This document shows, piece after piece, positions 50,301-64,000 of a stretch of 64,000 nt of DNA (its first letter is position 1; each line of letters begins with the position of its first letter). The stretch covers positions 463,501 to 527,500 of the forward strand of contig JAODUO010000066.1 of the NCBI GenBank assembly GCA_025642075.2, written 5' to 3'. The notes under the pieces were generated by a model. The model worked only from the letters and a program-made list of their open reading frames with translations. It was not told where the DNA came from and made no database searches. The position numbers and the translations under genes were made by a program. This DNA is from Ridgeia piscesae (lineage: Eukaryota; Annelida; Polychaeta; Sabellida; Siboglinidae).

Positions 50301-51461
50301 AACCAAGTAATATAAATTGTAACACACTTCCCATATGCCTATATAATCTCCTGGTAGAAGGAGACACACTTACCTTTTGTGTAAGTGTTGGTCGAATTGG
50401 CTTAGCTGCCTTGCTTCGATGTTGTGTGCGACTCTGTGACACTCTGGCTGCTGCAACGTGGTCGTCAACTGGCTTTGTGGCCGTACCAAATTTGGGCTGA
50501 ATGTCATCTGTCCTTGGAGCATTCTCCTCTGTCCTTGGAACACTGTCCTGTGTCACCGGTTGTTCACTGTGAACATGCTGTCTGCCACCTGAGGAGGCAC
50601 TTGTGGCTTCGGATGAAAAGGGGTTTGGCATCGACATAAAATTCGGCTTTGTTGATGAAGGAGAGTCTGCAGTGGCTGCAAAGCCAAAGATTTGCTGCCC
50701 TGGATTTTTCATTTTCTCCGCCACAGCAGCTGCTTTCTCTTGCACATTCTCCCTCAGCACGGAGGAGGCTTTCTCAATCGCGTCGGATATGTTTCCCTAA
50801 AATAGAACGGACAATGGCATCTGAAAGATTGTGTCTTTTTTGTTTACATTTATAAATTATTAAATAAATTCACCAGCTGTGTCCTGCACCAAAGTAAAAT
50901 CAATTTATATAACAAGTCTACACATTTCCACTTAATCATAGAGTGCCAACACAGCTTTATTCAGAGACCCATCATTTGAACAGGTAACTCTTGTTTTCGA
51001 AGGGTATAAATACCACTGGATGGGTAAAAAGTAAAGAGCAAAAGAAAACGTCTTTAAAAAATTAAAGATACCATCAGCTATGTCTTAAAAAATATGTGTT
51101 TGTAGATGAATGTCACACATGTGCTTATAGTTTATTTCAGGTCATTGAACAAAACACATCTGAACTGGCAATGAGGTAACACCCACAAAACAATGTGTGA
51201 CTGGCAGAAATGTTATCCTGCATAAATCCCTGAGTGCCAAATGTTAAAACAATCATTAGAATGATTTACCTTGACAGAGTCCTGCCTCACGAGGACGTCA
51301 CTGATCTTGTCCTCCACCTTGCTGCTACAGTCGTGCACGGCCGAACGCATGCTGGAGTTCAGCCACATGCGACTGCATTCTGCCCGCTGATGGCTGGCCA
51401 AAGCCTGCATCACCTTCTCCAGGCCTCGCATCAGGGCAAACAAATCACTGGACCACGCCAT
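37607..51461 (-). CDS. COQ8: COQ8 (ADCK3/ADCK4) atypical kinase, complete, 13 coding exons
   Basis: Exons in transcript order: 51461-51270, 50796-50374, 50008-49942, 49668-49597, 48076-47951, 46878-46793, 46137-45997, 45540-45459, 44633-44540, 43569-43428, 39067-38960, 38471-38319, 37903-37607 (1983 nt, 660 aa; phases all consistent; human COQ8A is 647 aa). COQ8 is a mitochondrial inner-membrane UbiB-family kinase-like ATPase supporting the coenzyme Q synthesis complex. Motifs: transmembrane/Gly-rich segment at about 219-240 ([20 protein letters not shown]), KxGQ 285-288 (KLGQ), alanine-rich loop 346-349 (AAAS), VAMK lysine 367, catalytic Asp 497 in [11 protein letters not shown] 516-518. All key residues are intact. 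Residues 65-205 form a low-complexity Ser/Pro/Thr-rich linker. The gene is convergent with RMDN. Confidence 0.96.
38319..38471 (-). CDS. COQ8: COQ8 coding exon 12 (DFG)
   Basis: Residues 512-562. [20 protein letters not shown] then [13 protein letters not shown]. Acceptor CTTGCAG, donor AAAG|GTATAT. Confidence 0.96.
38960..39067 (-). CDS. COQ8: COQ8 coding exon 11 (catalytic Asp)
   Basis: Residues 476-511. [20 protein letters not shown] matches family [19 protein letters not shown]. Acceptor GTTGTAG|GCCTGTGAG is the source of the 29-bp array. Donor CGG|GTGAGT. Confidence 0.96.
39061..41020 (-). repeat. 29-bp minisatellite copying the COQ8 exon 11 acceptor, about 67 copies
   Basis: On the minus strand each unit reads GATGTGTTGTAG|GCCTGTGAG then AACATGTT or AACATGTC: 14 intronic bases with the acceptor plus 15 exon bases. 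The first unit overlaps the true exon boundary at 39067. Units 39061-40550 carry GTGAGAACATG. Units 40551-41020 are a variant with GTAAGGACA in place of GTGAGAACA, often followed by GGTTGA. Two units insert ATTATTATGACAACATA (40553, 40656). Confidence 0.97.
41021..41340. repeat. Unique intronic block, first copy of a 1.3-kb duplication
   Basis: Starts GTAAAAGACAGGCAGCCGAC and ends before the 53-bp array. It recurs at 42349-42668 with an offset of 1328 bp and virtually no differences, so the duplication is recent. Confidence 0.95.
41341..41608 (-). repeat. 53-bp donor-derived minisatellite, first block, about 5 copies
   Basis: Plus-strand unit begins GACAACCTGCAGACAGTGAC and contains CCACCCACCCAGCTG. 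On the minus strand this is GCAGCTGG|GTGGGTGG, the COQ8 exon 10 donor. The block ends by fusing within a shared AGACAG/CACAG into the 29-bp array at 41608. Confidence 0.95.
41609..42348 (-). repeat. 29-bp acceptor-derived minisatellite, second block, about 25 copies
   Basis: Repeats the end of the first array, including the GTCCTTACAGG variant units and two ATTATTATGACAACATA insertions in the same order. It is thus the left part of the 1.3-kb duplicate. Confidence 0.96.
42349..42668. repeat. Unique intronic block, second copy of the 1.3-kb duplication
   Basis: Near-identical to 41021-41340. Confidence 0.95.
42669..43435 (-). repeat. 53-bp minisatellite copying the COQ8 exon 10 donor, about 14 copies
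   Basis: Units run into the exon: the last one overlaps the true boundary at 43428. Eight exon bases (GCAGCTGG) and the GTGGGT donor are in every unit, followed by about 45 intronic bases. Minor variants are CTGCAGACAG/CTGTAGACAG. Confidence 0.97.
43428..43569 (-). CDS. COQ8: COQ8 coding exon 10
   Basis: Residues 428-475. [20 protein letters not shown] and [13 protein letters not shown] match the FYVPEIVDEL...VLTTELVSG family stretch. Donor CAGCTGG|GTGGGT, copied in the 53-bp array. Phase and alignment (R-S-W-A-C versus R-N-E-I-C) fix this donor. Confidence 0.94.
44230..44312. repeat. (CT)n(TA)n(GATA)n compound microsatellite in COQ8 intron 9
   Basis: About 40 bp of CT followed by about 35 bp of TA, then AGATAGATAG. 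Confidence 0.95.
44540..44633 (-). CDS. COQ8: COQ8 coding exon 9
   Basis: Residues 397-427. [20 protein letters not shown] matches the ELALECDYQREA motif. Acceptor GTCTCAG; donor TTTAG|GTATTG. Confidence 0.94.
44645..45045 (-). repeat. Degenerate 19-20-bp minisatellite next to the exon 9 acceptor
   Basis: Variants of ACCACATGTAACACCACAGC repeat about 20 times, starting some 12-20 bp upstream of the exon 9 acceptor. The unit does not include the AG itself, unlike the other junction arrays. Confidence 0.9.
45459..45540 (-). CDS. COQ8: COQ8 coding exon 8
   Basis: Residues 370-396. [20 protein letters not shown] matches family YPGVA.SI.SD..NLM..L. Donor GATG|GTGAGA. Confidence 0.95.
45997..46137 (-). 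CDS. COQ8: COQ8 coding exon 7 (Ala-rich loop and VAMK)
   Basis: Residues 323-369. [20 protein letters not shown] then PVAMKIQ: the alanine-rich replacement of the Gly-rich loop and the ATP-binding lysine. Acceptor CCAACAG, donor CAG|GTGAGA. Confidence 0.96.
46793..46878 (-). CDS. COQ8: COQ8 coding exon 6
   Basis: Residues 294-322. [20 protein letters not shown] and FMPSWQME match family DDAFINP...[13 protein letters not shown]. Acceptor ATTGCAG; donor GAG|GTTTGT is weak. Confidence 0.94.
47951..48076 (-). CDS. COQ8: COQ8 coding exon 5 (KxGQ)
   Basis: Residues 252-293. It contains [20 protein letters not shown] and QMISIQ, the UbiB-specific KxGQ helix. Reading phase requires acceptor TGTGTTTACAG|ACAGTGTG; a TTTAG ten bases downstream would break the frame. 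That acceptor is the origin of the 22-bp array upstream. Donor CAGG|GTATGT. Confidence 0.93.
48062..48910 (-). repeat. 22-bp minisatellite copying the COQ8 exon 5 acceptor, about 38 copies
   Basis: Minus-strand unit GTGTGGTGTGTTTACAG|ACAGT holds a full acceptor. The first 8 exon bases, ACAGTGTG, are part of the repeat, and the array abuts the true boundary at 48076. Period varies 20-24 by CA indels. The last units (48868-48900) change TGTAAAC to TGGAAAC. Confidence 0.97.
49597..49668 (-). CDS. COQ8: COQ8 coding exon 4
   Basis: Residues 228-251. [20 protein letters not shown] is the Gly-rich transmembrane segment. Acceptor TGTGTTGTAG, donor GAAG|GTAGGG. Confidence 0.94.
49942..50008 (-). CDS. 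COQ8: COQ8 coding exon 3
   Basis: Residues 206-227. [16 protein letters not shown] matches the ERKVP.TRIGRL..FG signature before the membrane segment. Donor GGCA|GTAAGT. Confidence 0.94.
50374..50796 (-). CDS. COQ8: COQ8 coding exon 2
   Basis: Residues 65-205. Amphipathic [15 protein letters not shown] is followed by a Ser/Thr/Pro-rich disordered linker. Acceptor ATTTTAG, donor CAAAAG|GTAAGT. Confidence 0.9.
51100..51240 (+). repeat. Dispersed repeat family member next to COQ8 exon 1
   Basis: TGTTTGTAGATGAATG, TTTATTTCAGGTCATTGAAC, TGTGTGACTGGCAGAAATGT, TATCCTGCATAAATCCCTGA resemble the plus strand of the repeat at 23300-23440 in the same order. More diverged. Confidence 0.6.
51270..51461 (-). 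CDS. COQ8: COQ8 coding exon 1
   Basis: Residues 1-64, starting [18 protein letters not shown], similar in placement to the COQ8A N-terminus. The exon itself begins at 51471 after acceptor TTTGTAG, leaving ten 5' UTR bases before ATG 51461. Donor GTCAAG|GTAAAT. Confidence 0.88.
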
Positions 51462-51640
51462 CTCACTGGCCCTACAAAGACATCAGAGCAAACAGTCATC
51501 AGACTCCATTCAATAATCATCAGACATCATTCAAGAGTCATCAGACACCATTCAATAGTCATCAACCCACGCCATCTCATTGGCCCTACATCGGAGCAAA
51601 CAGATCACCAGAGGCCCAGAACACGCCATCTCCTGTGGGA
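51453..51640 (-). repeat. Partial duplications of the COQ8 exon 1 acceptor and start codon
   Basis: The true junction CCACGCCATCTCACTGGCCC / TACAAAG with GAGCAAACAG (51454-51497) recurs at about 51567-51603 as CCACGCCATCTCATTGGCCC / TAC, and again in part at 51621 (CACGCCATCTCCTG). A 21-24-bp unit around CATCAGACACCATTCAATAG repeats three to four times between them. Confidence 0.8.
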
Positions 51641-51661
51641 CTACGACATCAAGGCATTTTA

Positions 51662-52490
51662 TTGAATGAATGAATGAACTTTATTTATTCTGGTCACCAC
51701 ATACAAATAAATGCACAAGCATAAAAGTGAGTATAAAAATGTAACTGTGGAGATCTTCAGAAATCCTAAGGGCTTTTACGGATGACCACCAGAACATAAC
51801 AATTTAAGACATTTTTGTTATTATATTAGATATAATAGTAAAGCAAATAAGGTTTCATAATTGCACTTAATTTATACACTTGCTTACAATAGAGCTGTTT
51901 GACTAAGTACTACCGGGTAGTTAAAATGTACACTCTTAGTGTAATACTTTTATTGTCTAGCACTAATGGCATAAATCCATCAGATATTCCAATAATTAAC
52001 CAATACAAAATCAATATAATTAAGACTAATAAGAGTAAATTAAATAACAATTCATAACATTAACTACCATTAGAAAACTACTACTACTGCTATCATATCA
52101 TCGGTTTTAATTTTGTTGTTGTTATAAGCTCTCTTAACAGTTTAGATAGTGTATTCCAGAAGATTGGACCAGAGTAATTTATTGTAAACTTTCTGTTGTT
52201 TGTTTTTACGTGTTGAACGTAATACACATTAAAGTTTCTAAGATTGTCGTTATGAATGTTTTGCGTTCGCTTAAGCATAGAAGTCAAGCTACCTGGGAGT
52301 TGACCATTAATGGATTTATACATAAAACCCCTAGTTGATGTTTATTTAATTAATTAATCATTTAATTTTAACAGTTTAGTTTTAATTTTGAAAATATAGG
52401 ATACGTATGCGATGCATAGTATGATTTTGTAATTATCCTTATTGCTCTCTTCTGTAGTAACTTTAATTTAAAGTACTCACAAGTATTTGA
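51662..52490 (-). mobile_element. LINE remnant (CR1/L2-like), C-terminal reverse-transcriptase part and 3' end
   Basis: On the minus strand LLQKRAIRIITKSYYASHTY is followed, after stops near 52345-52355, by FMYKSINGQLPGSL, RNFNVYYVQHVKTNNRK and GPIFWNTL, the usual C-terminal end of CR1/L2/Jockey-group reverse transcriptases. The 3' end is TTCATTCATTCAATAAA-like, a short simple repeat typical of these LINEs. The element is 5'-truncated and disabled. It lies in the inferred 5' UTR intron of COQ8. Confidence 0.8.
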
Positions 52491-53110
52491 CAAACAGCTC
52501 AATATTGTTCAAATTTCAAGTGAGCATGGTCTACCAAGGCACAAATTGTGCATGCAGTGTATAGTTGTATACACACAGTGCAACAACAGACACTTGACTT
52601 GACAGGATGACTAGGTAGTCACATTCACACACTGACGTACAGTAGAGTCTACGCTGACACTGTCAGTCTGACTGTATCAAACATTTCAAGCCCATTGCAT
52701 ATTTTAACTGTTACTTAGCATCTTGTTTGGGGACATATCGTCCACAATATTGGGAAATAAGTGACTTGGGACATAACATCTATAATTCTTACAAAACATG
52801 GGTAATCTTATACTTACCTGGCCTAAATTAGTTGGACCCTTTTAAACCGTTTCTTCTATTTCTTATCGATGTGTAGTTGTTCAAAATGTCATTCTACACC
52901 ACTTCAGGTAACGTACAAAGAAGTCATGATCAATCTTAATTTTTTATTTGTGTTTTAGCAAGTTGACATGTCGCCCCAACCAGACATGTGGAGGCAGTGA
53001 GAGTGACAGTGATGACAGTGACAGTTATCTGGCGACAGCTAGATTGGAAGAGTGAGATGAACGAGCTTGTTGATGTACATATGTTTTTGGTGTTTATGTA
53101 TATATGTTCA

Positions 53111-53441
53111 TGAGCGCCGTGGCTCAGGGGTAGGGCGTCGGACTCTCGACGAAGAGGACCCGGGTTCGAATCCTGTGCTGCGATGTTAAAACCTTGGGCA
53201 AGTTTTTTCACTCTATATTGCTCCAGTCCACTCAGCTGTATAAATGAATACCTGGCTATAGACAAGTGGTGAATATGTGTACGAACAGCCTTGCGCATTA
53301 ATTGTAGCATATGGCTGGATGCTTCCCAGAGAAGTTGAGATGGTGTTTGATTGAACAGGTCTGCCAGGGAAGTAATGTGTAAAGCGCTTTGAGCAATCCT
53401 GAGGATTGGATACTGCGCTATATAAGAACTTACCTTAATTA
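53111..53441 (+). mobile_element. tRNA-derived SINE
   Basis: The head has an A box (GTGGCTCAGGGGTAGGGC) and a B box (GGGTTCGAATCC) with correct spacing for RNA polymerase III. The acceptor ends do not pair, so it is not a working tRNA. The body runs to GTAAAGCGCTTTGAGCAATC and GCGCTATATAAGAACTTACC, a 3' tail common in invertebrate SINEs. A tail-like relic (TGTAAAGCACTATATAAATG) is at 60451. Confidence 0.85.
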
Positions 53442-54239
53442 TGTTTCCGGTGCAGGTATATATAATTATGTTTCTGGTGTTGGTGTATATATATGTTGTT
53501 TGTACAGGGGTATGTATGTGTTTGATGTTCGCCTTTTGTATTAAATTTGTTCGATTTTAAAATATTGTGTTTGTCGTGTTATTTTGCTAAACAAAAATTG
53601 GGGGGGCCATTTTCAGGACAGCCAGATATCCCTGAGGACTGCCAGATTTCTCAACTAGGCAGTCCTGTTGACTGCCAGATATTTTGGAGTTATGTCTACC
53701 CCTGAGTCAAATCATCATACAAATGTCACAGACAAATATTACAAAGTGACACTGACTCAGTGACAGATGAGACAAGTGCTTCTATTACTGTATATGACAT
53801 AGCCACTGTCAGTTGTACTATTGCCAGGTACTGGTAGCAGTACTACTACTAGTATACTAGCAGTACTAGCAGTAGTAGTACTTAGCGATAATTCATAATT
53901 GCTTGTAGGCATACATTTGGTTACAACGATTACTTTATTTCATAATATTAGTCGGTAAATTTTAATCTTGCTACTCTGTTGTGTTTCCTTAATGAATCAT
54001 GATACAATTATCAACTGTTTGGTCAGACGTGATGCCTCTCGGTCTCAGCTGTCACCCCTGTCAGTGTCATCATCCATGTCCATTCATTGAATTCATGACT
54101 CGAGAAGTGTTCACGTGCCAACTTTCTGTATAGAAACGTCCCACTGACTTAGCTACTTGCATGTGCTGTTATCATACGTTACGGTTGTTAATGTTTTCAA
54201 CTAAGGAAACAAACGCAATCCCTACGAAAGAGTACTTAC

Positions 54240-54320
54240 TGTGTACTCCATGCGCTCGAAAATGTTTTTATAATGTTGATCCGGAAGTAACCGGTAGGGA
54301 TGTTTAGTTTACTTCCGGTG
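54240..54320 (-). promoter_or_regulatory. Probable COQ8 promoter and non-coding first exon
   Basis: Two ETS-type sites in opposite orientation, CCGGAAGT (54281-54288) and ACTTCCGG (54311-54318), lie next to a minus-strand consensus donor GTACACA|GTAAGT (boundary at 54240). Spliced to the COQ8 acceptor at 51471 this would give a short 5' UTR. ETS/GABP (NRF-2) sites are frequent in promoters of mitochondrial genes. Transcript evidence is lacking. Confidence 0.5.
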
Positions 54321-54842
54321 TCATAATAAGAAATGGTGGCATCACGGGTGACATCAAGATGTCAAACATCACGAACAGGAATAGGAGCGAAATCATTTCC
54401 AAACATAAATATGGCCGTGTTTTTAATCGTTCACACACACACATATATATATACACACGTTACCTAGCAAAAAGCCATAAATTGATATTCTGTATGCACT
54501 TCACATATGCAAACACGTACCAAAAGCAACTCGGATCCAAGCGCGTGACGTTTGCCACTCTCCTACACCGATCACTACACGTCGATTTTTGTAACGGAAA
54601 GAACTGTTATTTAGGCCTGTTGTATCTACATTTACTTTTGGCAATAACATTCATGATTATGTAATTGTCTTGTATCTTTCGGAAGGATCATTTGACATTT
54701 GGGTGGTATTTTGCATTTATTTCACTAAAGTCAAGACAACTTGGATTCCATAAGTAGGGAAACGACAAGCGGATACTGTATCATATATGAGACAATATTA
54801 ATTCCTATGTACATATTTGCCTGGTTCTGCCTAGAATAACTT

Positions 54843-55560
54843 GTGTGTTTGCTTACTGCATTAGGGTTAACTATTAGTGCTGACATGAAGGTATCAGAGC
54901 AGTGTGGAATTGCAGCAGCGAAGGGAAACCAAATTCTTGGATTAATTAGGCGAAATATAGTGTACAAAGAAAAAGAACTAATAATACCGCTGTATAAAAC
55001 AATAGTTAGGCCTCACTTAGAATATTGTATACAAGCATGGAGGCCATATCGCAAGAAGGATATTGATATGCTAGAAAGAGTACAAAGGACAGCAACCAAA
55101 ATGATACAAAAACTCAGGAATATTAGTTATGAAATGCGTCTAAAAGAATGTGGTTTAACAACACTAAAAACCAGAAGATTGAGGAGATCAGATTGAGGTG
55201 TTTAAAATATTGAATGGATATGAAAATAGACAGAAATATTTTTTTCACAGACAAGGAAGAGAGAAGGACTAGAGGACATGGAGTTACATTAGCAAAGAAG
55301 CAGTGTAGACTAGATATTAGAAAATTTTCATTTTCACAAAGAACAGTAAACGAATGGAACAGATTATCAGCTGATTGTGTAGGTGCTAGTAGTGTTAATA
55401 TATTTAAAAATAAAATCAACATATACCTAAGAAGGGCGGGGTATACATAGATAGATAGGTTGGACTCTCGATAAGCCAAATGGCTTCCTAGTCCACCTGC
55501 CATCTAGAGTTGAATCTCTAGGTGGCAATCTTGTTAAATCTTGTTACTTGTATGTTCATT
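54843..55560 (+). mobile_element. LINE remnant (CR1/Jockey-group), C-terminal reverse transcriptase and 3' tail
   Basis: LGLTISADMKVSEQCGIAAA, KGNQILGLIRRNI, PLYKTIVRPHLEYCIQAWRP, DIDMLERVQRTATKMI, then after a frame change near 55180-55192, FTDKEERRTRGHG, FSQRTVNEWNRLSAD, NIFKNKINIYL and stop at 55448. This is the standard 3' third of a LINE reverse transcriptase. The 5' part is missing. The 3' tail (55486-55560) recurs at 7429. Confidence 0.9.
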
Positions 55561-56694
55561 GTTCGCCGACCCCGTGACCACTGGTTTGATCCAGCTGTCT
55601 ACTGTGAGTGGATTAACTCTGACCTGGCTAGATGATGCTTTTATGTCAACAACACATTGGATCCATCACGTGGATCAATGTTGTGCAACACTGAAAAGTT
55701 GCCAGCAGTTTCCACTTTAAGACTATCAATGTCCAGTTTAGAGGGTAACCTGAATGCTAATAGGGTAGACTAAAAGAAATGTGTTTATATTGTAAACATT
55801 GTCACACTTAAGAAGGCAATTATTAATAATATTAATAATGTTGTAGATAACATTTGCAAATAATTTTATTTGGCATAGCCATAGACAGTTACTCAAGTTC
55901 AGTGCATCAGTGACACTTGACAATATGCTTACTGTCCACAGAGCATGTGTCTAGAGATAGCCAGTGCAGTGTAAATGAATTTTGAGCTTAGATGGAAAAT
56001 AAGTTTTTCAGATTTTGTACAGGCATTTGCTGTTGTACTTGTAGTACCACACAATAATTATCAGTATTTGATCGCATCTTTTGAAGGCATCTTGGCGCCA
56101 CCCAAATGCAGTTTTATGGAGTGCTTAATTTTTCACAAATTCTGTAGTAATATTTTCTGCAAATCTATATTGACACTCCATGTTGTAACGCCACCATGAT
56201 TCACCAAAATATTCCCCAAAACGAGTTCAGTATACACCCAGGTGGCAATACTTCCACAAGGCCATGTTCATTCACTGGGTGGTGTTACACATGCATATTT
56301 GTATTTTGTTCTGATGTGCTTGTTAACATTCTTAGTTGGTTTCCTCCAAACAGCCCAAACTTGGGCTAACGCTGGAGTTGCCCTTCGTCTTGATAACATA
56401 TTTATGGTTACTGTAAGTTTTATAAAAGTTATGATAGTCAAACATTGCAGATAACTAGCAATAGTGATGGAGGCAAATACATTTATTGAGGTGTCGTTTG
56501 CCAGCAAGCCATCTGCACACAGAACAAACTAACGAGTCATCTCAGCAGATGTTTTATTTTCAACAATGACTGGACTATATAAACACTTAACCAGAACTTA
56601 ATTTAACACACATATTACACACAGTACTACTATAGGTACTTATAAGTAATAGTAATGCAAAACAATGCAAAAAGTCCAATGACTTACCACTGAA
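55561..56694. other. Intergenic, downstream of FAM98
   Basis: No coding or repeat feature recognised. It should include the FAM98 3' UTR at its right end (56500-56694). Confidence 0.5.
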
Positions 56695-63916
<7,222 letters not shown>

Positions 63917-64000
63917 GTTTATAAGACTACATAGAAAACCGAATCTCTTCGAAAACACAGATGGGTACATGCCACCAAATGGATTCCTACGCCATCGCCA

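Noticed and set aside
53111..53190. tRNA gene
   Set aside because: A and B boxes are good, but the acceptor stem does not pair and a long SINE body follows.

Overview
This is a metazoan nuclear genome segment (AT-rich, large introns, GT-AG splice sites, LINE/SINE/DNA-transposon remnants, many minisatellites). The four protein-coding genes are conserved animal genes. The minisatellites sitting on exon-intron junctions, together with gene linkage that matches human paralogous regions, make an invertebrate deuterostome such as a cephalochordate my best guess. The species cannot be fixed from the sequence alone.

Layout. 1-18206: 3' flank or, more likely, part of a very long first intron of a kindlin (FERMT) gene on the minus strand, rich in satellites and palindromes. 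18207-18345: kindlin first coding exon. 18346-19950: CpG-rich promoter zone with NRF1-like and ETS-like sites. 22174-35213 (+): a complete nine-exon RMDN2/RMDN3-type gene, 385 aa, with an N-terminal membrane anchor, a coiled coil, an FFAT-like motif and a TPR-like domain. Its introns hold a FLYWCH-coding MULE-like transposon and a 1.84-kb terminal-inverted-repeat element. 37607-51471 (-): a complete 13-coding-exon COQ8 (ADCK3/ADCK4) atypical kinase gene, 660 aa, with its KxGQ, alanine-rich, VAMK, catalytic-Asp and DFG motifs. An upstream non-coding exon and promoter are inferred near 54240-54320. 51660-55560: LINE and SINE remnants. 56695-63916 (-): a complete ten-exon FAM98 gene, 415 aa, ending in an RGG-rich tail. 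I worked the reading phase of every exon in these three genes by hand and all of them agree across the splice junctions.

RMDN3 (mitochondrion-ER tethering) and COQ8 (coenzyme Q synthesis) are both mitochondrial-interface proteins and are convergently transcribed. FAM98 belongs to the tRNA-ligase/RNA-transport machinery and kindlin to integrin adhesion, so no shared pathway is implied.

The most notable signal is that several minisatellites here are not randomly placed in introns. Their repeat units copy the exon-intron boundary itself, including 8-18 coding bases and the functional splice site. This is seen at six junctions in two adjacent genes. One COQ8 intron has a donor-derived 53-bp array at one end and an acceptor-derived 29-bp array at the other, and part of this structure is duplicated again as a ~1.3-kb block.
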